Assembly (NCBI RefSeq): GCF_041333735.1
Contig: NZ_JBGKFB010000001.1
Coordinates: 1,746,501 to 1,810,500, forward strand
Reading direction: 5' to 3'
DNA length: 64,000 nt
Origin: Veillonella sp.
Lineage (GTDB): Bacteria > Bacillota > Negativicutes > Veillonellales > Veillonellaceae
Below the pieces are notes generated by a model, which was given only the letters and a program-made list of their open reading frames with translations, had not been told where the DNA came from and did no database searches. The position numbers and the translations under genes are program-made. The stretch's first letter is position 1, and the number at the start of each line of letters is the position of its first letter. This document shows positions 1 through 8,270 of this stretch, piece by piece.

Positions 1-61
1 AAAATCTGATGATAATGTAGTTGATGCTGATTACACAGTAGTGGATGACGACAAGAAATAA
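1..61 (+). CDS. dnaK: Chaperone DnaK, C-terminal end only (partial)
   Basis: The window opens inside a gene whose last 19 codons, read from base 2, give an acidic tail ending VVDADYTVVDDDKK before a TAA at 59-61. Acidic tails ending in a valine- and aspartate-rich segment followed by lysines are usual for bacterial DnaK (Hsp70), and dnaJ follows after 16 bases, the classic dnaK-dnaJ order. The fragment is too short to identify by itself, so the call rests mainly on context. Confidence 0.8.
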   Translation, partial: KSDDNVVDADYTVVDDDKK

Positions 62-77
62 GAAGGGTTGGTAACTA

Positions 78-1235
78 ATGGCACGTGATTATTATGACAT
101 CTTAGGGGTTAGCAAAAATGCCTCTCAAGATGAAATCAAAAAAGCCTTCCGTAAAAAGGCACGCCAATACCATCCAGATGTAAATAAAGATAATCCAAAG
201 GAAGCGGAAGCAAAGTTTAAAGAAGCTAACGAAGCTTACGAAGTATTGTCTGACGAAACTAAAAAAGCTCAATATGACCAATTCGGCCACGACGCCTTCA
301 AACAAGGAGGCGGCGCTGGCGCCGGTGGTTTCCAAGGTGGCTTTGGCGGTTTCGGTGGTCAAGCTGGCGGCTTTGGTGATATCTTTGGCGACATTTTTGG
401 AGGCATGTTTGGCGGTGGACACCAACAACAAGGCCCTCAAAAAGGCAATGACTTGCGCGAAGATATTGATATTTCCTTTGAAGATGCAGCCTTTGGTAAA
501 TCTATGGAAATAGAAGTGCATCGTCATGAAGAATGTGATCACTGTCATGGTACTGGTGGTGAACCAGGATCTCGTGTCGATACTTGTCCAAACTGTCATG
601 GTTCTGGCCAAGAAGCGGTTATTCAAAATACTCCATTTGGACGTATGCAATCCGTTCGCACTTGTTCCCGCTGTCATGGTACTGGTAAAAGCATTGAAAA
701 ACCTTGTTCCAAATGTCGTGGAACAGGTGAAATGTTGGCAAAACGTAAAATCTCTATCAAAATTCCAGCAGGTGTAGATAGTGGTTCCCGCTTACGCGTT
801 GCTAATGAAGGTGAACCTGGTATCTTAGGTGGTCCAAAAGGCGATCTTTACGTATATATCTTCGTTCGTCCTCATAAGGAATTTGAACGTAATGGTAATG
901 ACGTTATTAGCCGTGTAAATATTAGCTTTGCTCAAGCAGCATTAGGTGCGACTATACAAGTTAACACCTTAGATGGTAAAGTAGAGTTAAAGATTCCGGA
1001 AGGTACTCAAACGGGAACGGCATTCCGCGTAAAGGGCAAAGGTATTCCATATTTGCGAAACCCTAAACAACGGGGGGACCAACATATTGTAGTAACTGTT
1101 CAAACGCCTAAGAAGTTGACAGACACTCAACGTGAGTTATTATTACGCTTTGCAAATGAAAGTAACGAAGATGTAAATAACTTACAAGTGAGCAAGAGTC
1201 TCTTTGAAAAAATTAAGGACTGTTTGACTAAATGA
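78..1235 (+). CDS. dnaJ: Chaperone protein DnaJ (Hsp40)
   Basis: Co-chaperone that delivers unfolded substrates to DnaK and stimulates its ATPase in the cytoplasm. All type I DnaJ parts are visible in 385 residues: an N-terminal J domain with the HPD motif at residues 32-34, a Gly/Phe-rich linker (about 75-115), a zinc-binding region with four CxxCxGxG repeats (CDHCHGTG, CPNCHGSG, CSRCHGTG, CSKCRGTG), and a C-terminal substrate-binding domain. Length is normal for the family. It follows dnaK directly and is probably cotranscribed with it and with the downstream prmA-rsmE genes, as in many Firmicutes. Confidence 0.97.
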   Translation: MARDYYDILGVSKNASQDEIKKAFRKKARQYHPDVNKDNPKEAEAKFKEANEAYEVLSDETKKAQYDQFGHDAFKQGGGAGAGGFQGGFGGFGGQAGGFGDIFGDIFGGMFGGGHQQQGPQKGNDLREDIDISFEDAAFGKSMEIEVHRHEECDHCHGTGGEPGSRVDTCPNCHGSGQEAVIQNTPFGRMQSVRTCSRCHGTGKSIEKPCSKCRGTGEMLAKRKISIKIPAGVDSGSRLRVANEGEPGILGGPKGDLYVYIFVRPHKEFERNGNDVISRVNISFAQAALGATIQVNTLDGKVELKIPEGTQTGTAFRVKGKGIPYLRNPKQRGDQHIVVTVQTPKKLTDTQRELLLRFANESNEDVNNLQVSKSLFEKIKDCLTK

Positions 1236-1290
1236 ACAGCTCATGTGAAGGAATGGTTTGTTCCATCACATTCCCTATAAAGGAGTATAT

Positions 1291-2154
1291 ATGCAATGGA
1301 TAGAAGTATCCATTGTCTGTGAAAGAGTAGCCACCGATGAGGTGACTACTCTTTTTGACGATTATGCAGACAATGGAATTATAGAAGAAGATGTAGAAAA
1401 TCAGCCAAATTTAATTAAACTAACAATGTACGCAGATCCATCTTTGGATTTAGATACAATTAAGTCAGATATAGAAAATCGTCTTACAGACGCCAATATT
1501 AGTGTTACATCAATTGATACTACTATATTAGATGAATCTACATGGCTCAATTCTTGGCAGCAATATATTGAACCCACAGAAATTCTACCGAATTTAATTA
1601 TTAAACCAGCTTGGCAGGAATACGATAATGTGGATCACAAAACTATTATTGAAATCGATTCAAATATTTCCTTTGGTACTGGAGCCCATGAGACTACACG
1701 AACTTGTGCAGAGTTATTGAAATCATATAGTGAATCTATGGATCTTGATACAGTTACTTGTTTAGATATTGGTACTGGTACTGGTATTCTTTTATTGATC
1801 GCAGCCCAGTTAGGCATCAAACATTTAGTTGGTATTGATATAGAAGAGTATGCTGCTAATCAAGCGCGCATTAACTGTGAGAATAATCATGTATCAGCTG
1901 AAATAATTTGTGGTAATTTGGATAGTGATTTCAATGGTACTGCTCAAATAATTTTAGCGAATCTAACCGTAGATCCACTCAAAATACTATTACCTCAAAT
2001 TGGTAAGAAACTGGATAATCAAGGCATTTTAATCATTAGTGGTATTATAGATGATCGGTATGATGAAATCATGCCATACATTGAGGCTGATTGGCATATT
2101 ATTGAGGAGCGCATTGCAGGGCCTTGGCATACATTTGCGCTAGAAAAACGATGA
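1291..2154 (+). CDS. prmA: Ribosomal protein L11 methyltransferase
   Basis: SAM-dependent enzyme that trimethylates ribosomal protein L11. The protein has the PrmA layout: an N-terminal L11-recognition domain beginning MQWIEVSIVCE, then a class I methyltransferase domain with the FGTGAHETT substrate/SAM loop and the DIGTGTGIL glycine motif, and an ILANL motif that matches the catalytic NPPY-like position. The start is set at 1291 because AAAGGAG ends seven bases upstream; an in-frame start at 1258 lacks such a site. The stop overlaps the rsmE start by four bases (ATGA), indicating translational coupling. Confidence 0.95.
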   Translation: MQWIEVSIVCERVATDEVTTLFDDYADNGIIEEDVENQPNLIKLTMYADPSLDLDTIKSDIENRLTDANISVTSIDTTILDESTWLNSWQQYIEPTEILPNLIIKPAWQEYDNVDHKTIIEIDSNISFGTGAHETTRTCAELLKSYSESMDLDTVTCLDIGTGTGILLLIAAQLGIKHLVGIDIEEYAANQARINCENNHVSAEIICGNLDSDFNGTAQIILANLTVDPLKILLPQIGKKLDNQGILIISGIIDDRYDEIMPYIEADWHIIEERIAGPWHTFALEKR

Positions 2155-2882
2155 AAAAGATTTTTATTCCTACACCATTAGGTGAAACCATAGAATTACC
2201 AACAGATGTGACACATCATGTGTTACATGTATTTCGACATAATATGGAGAAGCCCATAACGGTTACCGGCAGTGACAATCGGTGTGGTACATATCAAATT
2301 ACAGAAGAAATAGATGGTAAAGCTCAAGCAAAACTTATTGAGTATGTAGAATCAAATGTATCTTCTTATCGTACTATCCTTGTGCAATCTTTATTAAAAG
2401 GTGAAAAGCTAGAATGGGTATTGCAAAAGGCGACAGAATTAAATGTTGATACAGTCTATCTTGTATCTACTGCTAATTGTGTTGCTAAATATGATGACAA
2501 GAAATTACAAACAAAGGCTACCCGTTGGGAGAAAATAATGCTAGAAGCGGCTCAACAATGTGGGCGTAATCAACTGCCAACACTTGTAGTGGGGGAAAAA
2601 CTTTCACAAGTATTAGAAATAGAATCCAACGCATTAAAATTGGTAGCCTATGAAAATGAAGATGGACATACTATTAAAGATGTTCTTTCACAGGTCAACT
2701 CTGATGAGTCAATTACAGACATACTAATTTGTATTGGTCCAGAAGGGGGCTATCAAGAGAACGAAATCAATGCTATTATAGAGAGTGGTGGAAATTCAGT
2801 TTCTCTTGGTAATACTATTTTGCGTGCTGAAACGGCTGCTATTGGATCATTAGCGATGATTCAATATGAATTAGAACTATAA
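2151..2882 (+). CDS. rsmE: 16S rRNA (uracil(1498)-N3)-methyltransferase
   Basis: SPOUT-class enzyme that methylates N3 of U1498 in 16S rRNA. Family marks are an N-terminal PUA-like domain, the KGEKLEWVLQKATELNV helix region, and the C-terminal knot with IGPEGGYQENEI and LGNTILRAETAA, which bind SAM. At 243 residues it has the usual length. The start at 2151 is chosen because it forms the ATGA overlap with prmA; an in-frame start at 2124 lies inside prmA and would add nine unconserved residues. The prmA-rsmE pair is common in Firmicutes downstream of dnaJ. Confidence 0.95.
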   Translation: MKKIFIPTPLGETIELPTDVTHHVLHVFRHNMEKPITVTGSDNRCGTYQITEEIDGKAQAKLIEYVESNVSSYRTILVQSLLKGEKLEWVLQKATELNVDTVYLVSTANCVAKYDDKKLQTKATRWEKIMLEAAQQCGRNQLPTLVVGEKLSQVLEIESNALKLVAYENEDGHTIKDVLSQVNSDESITDILICIGPEGGYQENEINAIIESGGNSVSLGNTILRAETAAIGSLAMIQYELEL

Positions 2883-2906
2883 ATTAAACAAGAATAGAGA
2901 GGTGCA

Positions 2907-4202
2907 ATGAAAACCGTTGCGTTTACAACCTTAGGGTGTCGTGTCAATCAATATGATACAGATGCCATGAAAGGTTTATTTTTACAAAATAATTACGAAG
3001 CTGTAGACTTCGATGAAAAAGCTGATATATATGTAATCAATACATGTTCTGTAACGAATATGGGGGAAAAGAAATCCCGTCAATTGATTCGCAAAGCGAA
3101 GCGTCAAAACGAAGATGCCTATGTGATTGTAACTGGTTGTTATGCTCAGCTTGATCCAGATGCAATTGCTGCTATCGATGGTGTTAATCTCGTTATCGGT
3201 ACCAATAACCGGTCAAAAATCGTTGAGCTCGTAGAACAATTGGAATCTACAGAGCGTCAAATCAATGCTGTACGGGATATCATGAACGAATCCAACTTTG
3301 AAGAAATGCCATTATATGGTAATGAATCTGATAAAGCTCGTGCATTCATGAAAATTCAAGAAGGTTGTAATAACTACTGTGCCTTTTGTATCATTCCTTA
3401 TACTCGAGGAAAATTAAAATCTCGTAAAGTTGATGATATTGTACAAGAAGCAAAACGATTAGTAGAACATGGATTCCATGAAATCGTATTAACGGGCATT
3501 CATTTGGGAAATTACGGCGTTGAATTGCCAGGTCGTCCTACATTAGCCGATGTAGTCAAAGCCTTATTAGAGATTCCTGATTTATACCGCATTCGTTTCG
3601 GTTCCATTGAATCTGTAGAAGTTTCTGATGAGTTAGTAGAATTAATGGCTACTAATAAACGTGTTTGTCCACATTTGCATTTACCTCTACAAGCCGGTTC
3701 TGATCATGTATTAAAGTTGATGAAACGCCATTATACATTGCAAGAATATAAAGATTTGATTGCAAGTTTACGTTCTCGTATTAAGGATTTATCAATTACC
3801 ACTGATATCATTGCAGGATTCCCGCAAGAAACAGATGAAGACTTTGAAGAAACCTTAAATACAGTTCGTGAAATTGGATTTACCCATATTCATGCCTTCC
3901 CATACTCTATTCGTGAAGGCACACCTGCAGCTACTATGCCAGATCAAGTACCAGAAGCTGTAAAGAAAACTCGTGTAGCACTTTTGAATGGGCTTAGCCA
4001 ATCTGGCTATGAAGCATACGCAAAATCTCGCATTGGTAAGCCTGGTGAGATTCTCATCGAAAAGGAAGAGAATGGATACTACATGGGCTTAACAAATGAG
4101 TATGTAAATGGTAAAGTTAAATCTGATGGGACACATAAAATTGGTGATCTCATTGGTGGTACTGTTGTAGGTTTAGAAGATAATTATTTGATTATTGAAT
4201 AA
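2907..4202 (+). CDS. mtaB: tRNA t6A37 methylthiotransferase MtaB
   Basis: Radical SAM enzyme that adds a methylthio group to t6A37 in tRNAs decoding ANN codons. The 431-residue protein has the three family domains: an N-terminal UPF0004 domain with cysteines in TLGCRVNQ, NTCSV and TGCYAQ for the auxiliary cluster, a radical SAM core with the CNNYCAFC cluster motif, and a C-terminal TRAM domain. The TLGCRVNQ opening separates MtaB from MiaB and RimO. A GAGAGG site precedes the ATG. It belongs to the dnaJ-to-HIT gene string with short spacers. Confidence 0.94.
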   Translation: MKTVAFTTLGCRVNQYDTDAMKGLFLQNNYEAVDFDEKADIYVINTCSVTNMGEKKSRQLIRKAKRQNEDAYVIVTGCYAQLDPDAIAAIDGVNLVIGTNNRSKIVELVEQLESTERQINAVRDIMNESNFEEMPLYGNESDKARAFMKIQEGCNNYCAFCIIPYTRGKLKSRKVDDIVQEAKRLVEHGFHEIVLTGIHLGNYGVELPGRPTLADVVKALLEIPDLYRIRFGSIESVEVSDELVELMATNKRVCPHLHLPLQAGSDHVLKLMKRHYTLQEYKDLIASLRSRIKDLSITTDIIAGFPQETDEDFEETLNTVREIGFTHIHAFPYSIREGTPAATMPDQVPEAVKKTRVALLNGLSQSGYEAYAKSRIGKPGEILIEKEENGYYMGLTNEYVNGKVKSDGTHKIGDLIGGTVVGLEDNYLIIE

Positions 4203-4213
4203 GGAGTTATAGT

Positions 4214-4558
4214 ATGAGTGACTGCATTTTCTGTAAAATTATCAATGGCGAAATTCCATCTAAAAAAGTGTTAGAAAACGATAAATTCTATGCATTTCAT
4301 GATATTGAACCAGTGAAAAAAGTACATGTTTTAATTGTACCTAAAAACCATGTTTCCAATATTGCTCATCTTAACGAAAATAATGAGGACTATGTAGAAG
4401 GTTTATTGCCATTCGTTCGTGATGTAGCTAAAGAACTTGGTATTTCTAAAGATGGTTATCGTTTGATTTTTAATACTGGTAAAAAAGCTGGTCAAACTGT
4501 ATTTCATATGCATGCTCATCTCTTAGGTGGCGAAGAAATGGGATGGCCAGAAGCTTAA
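4214..4558 (+). CDS. HIT family protein (HinT-like purine nucleoside phosphoramidase)
   Basis: Small nucleotide-binding hydrolase of the histidine triad superfamily. The 114 residues open with CIFCKIINGEIPSKKV, typical of HinT, and end with the triad HMHAHLLGG, whose central histidine is the expected nucleophile. HinT-type enzymes cleave adenosine 5'-phosphoramidates and aminoacyl-adenylates; the physiological role is unclear. It starts 11 bases after mtaB behind AAGGAG and is likely the last gene of that operon, because a separate consensus promoter serves rpsU downstream. Confidence 0.93.
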   Translation: MSDCIFCKIINGEIPSKKVLENDKFYAFHDIEPVKKVHVLIVPKNHVSNIAHLNENNEDYVEGLLPFVRDVAKELGISKDGYRLIFNTGKKAGQTVFHMHAHLLGGEEMGWPEA

Positions 4559-4623
4559 AATTAGGTATAATGTATTCTTTTTATAATACTTATTAAAATT
4601 CCTATAAAATATACCGGAAAATA

Positions 4624-4652
4624 TTGACAACATCTATACCTATACATATAAT
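4624..4652 (+). promoter_or_regulatory. Consensus sigma-70 promoter for rpsU
   Basis: TTGACA at 4624-4629 and TATAAT at 4647-4652 are separated by exactly 17 bases, a perfect match to the housekeeping promoter consensus. Transcription would begin near 4659, about 57 bases upstream of rpsU. This fits a highly expressed ribosomal protein gene. Confidence 0.85.
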
Positions 4653-4715
4653 ATTATATGTGCGTATGTAAATTATCAGCACTTCCCGAGATTATTTTTG
4701 GAGGGAGGGATATAG

Positions 4716-4895
4716 ATGTCTGAAATCAAAGTCGGTAAAAACGAAACGCTTGAAAGTGCTCTTCGTCGATTCAAACGCTCCTGCCAAAAAGCGGGTGTTT
4801 TGTCTGAAGTAAGAAAACGCGAACACTACGAAAAACCAAGCGTAAAAAGAAAGAAAAAATCTGAAGCAGCAAGAAAACGCAAATTCAGAGCATAA
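4716..4895 (+). CDS. rpsU: 30S ribosomal protein S21
   Basis: Short, very basic protein of 59 residues that binds the 30S subunit near the mRNA exit and helps initiation. The sequence starts MSEIKVGKNETLESALRRF and carries the S21 hallmarks KRSCQKAGVLSEVRKREHYEKP followed by a lysine/arginine-rich tail ending RKRKFRA. A strong GGAGGGAGG site lies before the ATG. It has its own consensus promoter and its own terminator, and is followed by yqeY as in most Firmicutes. Confidence 0.96.
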   Translation: MSEIKVGKNETLESALRRFKRSCQKAGVLSEVRKREHYEKPSVKRKKKSEAARKRKFRA

Positions 4896-4902
4896 GATGA
4901 TT

Positions 4903-4956
4903 ACCCTAATTCTGCCTTTTCATGGCTTTATGAAATCCAGGATTAGGGTTTCTTTA
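4903..4956 (+). terminator. Intrinsic terminator after rpsU
   Basis: A 12-bp stem (ACCCTAATTCTG at 4903-4914 with CAGGATTAGGGT at 4938-4949, one G-U pair) is followed by TTTCTTT. It starts eight bases after the rpsU stop. Confidence 0.85.
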
Positions 4957-5008
4957 TATTATTTTATCTATAATATAATAATGTTGTATGACTAAATGTG
5001 TTATATCT

Positions 5009-5038
5009 TTGCAAGCTGTAAAGATTAACCTTTATAAT
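5009..5038 (+). promoter_or_regulatory. Promoter for yqeY
   Basis: TTGCAA at 5009-5014 and TATAAT at 5033-5038 with an 18-base spacer lie 47 bases before the yqeY start and after the rpsU terminator, so yqeY can be transcribed separately. Confidence 0.65.
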
Positions 5039-5084
5039 AGTATGATGTAGATTGTTATTAATTAAAATAGATCAGGAGGATACA

Positions 5085-5528
5085 ATGAGCTTAAAAGATC
5101 AATTAAAAGAAGATATGAAAGCTGCTATGAAAGCACGCGAAGAAGGTAAAACTGCGCTTTCTGTAATTCGAATGGTTAATAGTGCGATTAAGAATACAGA
5201 AATTAATGATAAAGTTGAGCTTGATGATAATGGTATTCTTGGTATTTTGGCAAAAGAAATGAAAACTCGCCAAGACTCCTTAACTGAATTTGAAAAAGCG
5301 GGCCGTGAAGATTTAATCGCTCATGTAAAAGAAGAAATGGCTGTACTACAAAAATATTTGCCAGCTCAAATGAGTGAAGATGAAATTCGTACAGTTGTTA
5401 AAGAGGCTATTGCTGCCTGTGGCGATGCTGTAAATATGGGTAATGTTATGAAACATGTAATGCCTAAAACAAAAGGCCGTGCGGATGGCAAGGTAGTTAA
5501 TAATATCGTTAAAGAGTTACTTGGTTAA
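5085..5528 (+). CDS. yqeY: GatB/YqeY domain protein
   Basis: Protein of 147 residues homologous to the tRNA-binding C-terminal domain of the GatB amidotransferase subunit; its own role is not established. It starts MSLKDQLKEDMKAAMKAREEGK and carries the family segment AEMAVLQKYLPAQMSEDEI-like region and the terminal KGRADGKVVNNIVKELL. The start at 5085 is preceded by CAGGAGG; an in-frame start at 5052 has no such site and would add 11 residues. Its place next to rpsU is conserved in Firmicutes. Confidence 0.92.
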   Translation: MSLKDQLKEDMKAAMKAREEGKTALSVIRMVNSAIKNTEINDKVELDDNGILGILAKEMKTRQDSLTEFEKAGREDLIAHVKEEMAVLQKYLPAQMSEDEIRTVVKEAIAACGDAVNMGNVMKHVMPKTKGRADGKVVNNIVKELLG

Positions 5529-5639
5529 TATATTGTAAAATAGTCAAGTAAATGCTTTATATAGTTAGTATGTTCAATTTATTAAAATAGAATTCTTAAA
5601 CCTATAATTAAGAGAATTATGAAATTCTATAGAAAGTTA

Positions 5640-5669
5640 TTGACATATATTTTCACTATATGATATTAT
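5640..5669 (+). promoter_or_regulatory. Extended -10 promoter for glnA
   Basis: TTGACA at 5640-5645 and TATTAT at 5664-5669, 18 bases apart, with an extended -10 TGA just before the hexamer (5661-5663). Transcription would start near 5676, giving a leader of about 90 bases that holds the hairpin described next. Confidence 0.7.
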
Positions 5670-5674
5670 GAATT

Positions 5675-5753
5675 CAACAAAATAATTGGTCAACGAAGAC
5701 TCCACTTTAGATATATAGAATATATATCTATTTGTTGGAGTCTTTTTATTTTT
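5675..5753 (+). promoter_or_regulatory. glnA leader: terminator-like hairpin with a possible antiterminator
   Basis: AAGACTCCA (5696-5704) pairs with TGGAGTCTT (5736-5744), with an inner AT-rich stem (AGATATAT/ATATATCT), and is followed by a T-rich run ending at the glnA ribosome binding site. This looks like an intrinsic terminator placed between promoter and gene, so read-through must be permitted for glnA expression. The very 5' end of the transcript, CAACAAA at 5675-5681, can pair with TTTGTTG at 5731-5737, which would open the terminator's right arm. No known riboswitch class is recognised; the switching idea is inference. Confidence 0.6.
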
Positions 5754-5766
5754 AGGAGGAACCATT

Positions 5767-7671
5767 ATGGCAAATACTAAAGATTTATTGTATTACATTC
5801 CAGCAGGTCAATATGGTAAAGAAGGCGTTCTTGCATTATTAGAACAACACCCAGAAATTAAATTCGTATCTCTTGTAGGTATCGATTTAGCTGGTAATGA
5901 TACAGATGAAAAAATCCCTATGTCAGCATTCTTTGATGATTATGAAGCATTCTTCGAAGGTCGTGCTGTTCAAACAGATGGTTCTTCTGTAGTACTTACA
6001 AATATTGCAACATTGAATAATGCACGTGTTGATATGTGGGGCGATCCAAGTGTAAACTGGTTCGTTGATTATAACTATGAAAATATCGATGAAGCAACAG
6101 GTTTGCCAACTGGTACACTTCGTATTCCTGCATTCTTGATGCATAACTATCGTTATGTTGATTCTCGTTCTATCTTAAAAAATAGCTGTGACTATGTTCG
6201 TGCAGAATTATTATCTTTGATTAAAGAACATGGTTTACCTGGTATGCCTCATGTGAAATCTGATGATGTTGTAGATATTATCTTCACATCTGCTACTGAA
6301 TTGGAATTCTGGGTAAAAACTCCATCTAGAACAGTTACTAAAAAAGAATTATCTGTATCTCAAAAATTACAAGAACAATACTGGCAACGTACTCATGGTA
6401 CAGTTCGTACTGCATTAGAACAAGCGGTAGAACGTCTTGATCAATATGGTATGGAAGCAGAAATGGGCCATAAAGAAGTAGGTGGCGTTAAAGCTAAACT
6501 TGATGAAGATGGTCATGAAGCAGTAGTATTAGAACAATTGGAAATCGACTGGAAATTCTCTGGTAACCCATTACAAACAGCAGATAACGAATTACAAGCT
6601 CGTATTATCGTTCGTGAAGTATTCCGTGAAAACGGTCTTGATGTAACATTCAATGCGAAACCTATTATTGGTGTAGCTGGTTCTGGCGAACATACACACT
6701 TTGGTGTTATGGCTAAATTGAAATCTGGTAAACTTGTTAACTTGTTCAGCCCAGAAGATATGCGTAAAGAATCTGCTAGCTCCTTAGGTATTGGTGCAAT
6801 CATGGGTCTATTGAAACACTACGAAGCAATCAATCCATTCATTAGCTCCACAACAGACTCCTTAAATCGTTTGAAACCTGGTTTCGAAGCACCAGTATGT
6901 ATCGTTACATCCTTAGGTACTGATCCTTCTGAACCTAGCCGTAACCGTACCATCCTTTGTGGTTTGATTCGCGATATCGATAATCCTATGGCTACACGCT
7001 ATGAATTGCGTTCTCCAAACCCTTACACAAACACATATACTGCATTAGCATTGATCTTCATCTCTGCATTTGATGGTATGAAATATGCTATTACATCTGG
7101 TAAAACACAAGCTCAATTGGAAGCAGAACTTTCTAAAGAAGTTGGTGAACCAGCTGAATACCTTGCTACAAATCGTGCATACCGTACAGAAAAAGATGTA
7201 TTCGATGATTTCACTCAAGAAGAACGTAATCAAATGTTTGGTATTGCACCAGCTACTGTATGGGAAAATATTAAAGGTTACCAAAACAACCCTGAATTAG
7301 TTGAAACATTGGCTCAAGGTAATGCATTTGCTAAAGACTTGATGGATTCCTTCATTGCATCTATTTTGAAACGTTGGAAACTTGTATTGGCTCACCGTTT
7401 GATTCCTAATAATCTTGATACTGTTCGTAAAATGGTAGCTATTCATACTGATAGCCGTAATAGTGTAGATGATAAACGTTTTGCAGAAGTTAACGATTTA
7501 CGTTTCTATCTTGCTAAAGATAGTGATGATCGCAAATCCTTGTTCACTCGATTAATCGATGCACTTAATGACGGTGAATATGACTTAGCATCTCAATTAC
7601 AAATTGAAATGAACGATAAAATGGAAGAATTAGAAGCTAAATATGCTAACTATGCAAAAAACATCTTCTAA
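5767..7671 (+). CDS. glnA: Glutamine synthetase (long form)
   Basis: Makes glutamine from glutamate, ammonia and ATP, the main entry of ammonium into metabolism. The catalytic signatures are clear: the ATP-loop region KPIIGVAGSGEHTHFG near residues 298-313, an arginine-rich NRTILCGLIRD segment near 390, and ELRSPNPYTNTYTALAL near 413-429, resembling the type I EFRSPD block. The protein has 634 residues, well above the roughly 440-470 of type I, with an extra helical C-terminal part of about 170 residues and an extended middle region. It is not a standard type I enzyme; whether it should be grouped with type III is uncertain. AGGAGG precedes the ATG. Confidence 0.9.
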   Translation: MANTKDLLYYIPAGQYGKEGVLALLEQHPEIKFVSLVGIDLAGNDTDEKIPMSAFFDDYEAFFEGRAVQTDGSSVVLTNIATLNNARVDMWGDPSVNWFVDYNYENIDEATGLPTGTLRIPAFLMHNYRYVDSRSILKNSCDYVRAELLSLIKEHGLPGMPHVKSDDVVDIIFTSATELEFWVKTPSRTVTKKELSVSQKLQEQYWQRTHGTVRTALEQAVERLDQYGMEAEMGHKEVGGVKAKLDEDGHEAVVLEQLEIDWKFSGNPLQTADNELQARIIVREVFRENGLDVTFNAKPIIGVAGSGEHTHFGVMAKLKSGKLVNLFSPEDMRKESASSLGIGAIMGLLKHYEAINPFISSTTDSLNRLKPGFEAPVCIVTSLGTDPSEPSRNRTILCGLIRDIDNPMATRYELRSPNPYTNTYTALALIFISAFDGMKYAITSGKTQAQLEAELSKEVGEPAEYLATNRAYRTEKDVFDDFTQEERNQMFGIAPATVWENIKGYQNNPELVETLAQGNAFAKDLMDSFIASILKRWKLVLAHRLIPNNLDTVRKMVAIHTDSRNSVDDKRFAEVNDLRFYLAKDSDDRKSLFTRLIDALNDGEYDLASQLQIEMNDKMEELEAKYANYAKNIF

Positions 7672-7693
7672 TATCGGTTGATTCTATTACTCA

Positions 7694-7725
7694 AAAAGGG
7701 CTCCTACATTTGTAGGAGCCCTTTT
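7694..7725. terminator. Bidirectional terminator between glnA and psiE
   Basis: A perfect hairpin, AAAAGGGCTCCTACA paired with its exact complement around a two-base loop, with A-runs on one side and T-runs on the other. It can end transcription of glnA (plus) and of psiE (minus), which converge here. Confidence 0.9.
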
Positions 7726-7763
7726 ATTCATATTAACTTTTTATAATTTAGCCGTTAAAGCTA

Positions 7764-8159
7764 TTACTCGTTATGTCCTATAAACTTTTCTACTAGTACT
7801 AAGCTACATACAAGTACAAAAATTGCAACAGACCAGATTAAATTATCATATGACGATTCATGATCGATGATTAGCAGTCTAACAATTGCAGTTATGCCAA
7901 TATATAAAAAGAAATTAAGCGGGAAGTGGAAGTTATTTTTAAAGTATTTTACGATGAGAGCAATAAACTCAAAGTATAAGAAGAAGGTAATTAATTCTTC
8001 AATTAATAAATAGTAAGTGCTATAACCTTGGATATTTGCCCACGTAATAAATCCTAGGCTAATTAAGGTATTAATGAGGGCAATACAAAGAGCAATGCCT
8101 ACACCTACAAGGGCTATATTTTTTATAGTTAATAATAATTTAGAAATACGTATCCACAT
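7764..8159 (-). CDS. psiE: PsiE-family membrane protein
   Basis: Small integral membrane protein of 131 residues with four predicted membrane segments (about 10-32, 48-70, 75-95 and 105-125). The middle part, ELITFFLYFEFIALIVKYF followed by FPLNFFLYIGITAIVRLLI, matches the phosphate-starvation-inducible PsiE family, whose molecular function is unknown. It stands alone on the minus strand, ends at the shared terminator with glnA, and is separated from tpx by that gene's terminator. An AGGTG site lies nine bases before the ATG. Confidence 0.82.
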   Translation of the reverse strand: MWIRISKLLLTIKNIALVGVGIALCIALINTLISLGFITWANIQGYSTYYLLIEELITFFLYFEFIALIVKYFKNNFHFPLNFFLYIGITAIVRLLIIDHESSYDNLIWSVAIFVLVCSLVLVEKFIGHNE

Positions 8160-8201
8160 ATATAATTCACCTACAATAAATATCTAAATACTATACCACA
8201 T

Positions 8202-8232
8202 AAAAAAGACCGTACACCGTACGGTCTTTTTT
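8202..8232 (-). terminator. Terminator after tpx
   Basis: AAAAAAGACCGTAC pairs perfectly with GTACGGTCTTTTTT around a three-base loop. On the minus strand it ends tpx, whose stop codon lies 39 bases before it. Confidence 0.9.
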
Positions 8233-8270
8233 CGATTACACTACAGTATAATCAACAGCATATCTAAGAA

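Noticed and set aside
102..677. Long open frame antisense to dnaJ (191 codons)
   Set aside because: It is the reverse of the conserved J domain and zinc region of dnaJ; low-complexity and without a ribosome binding site.
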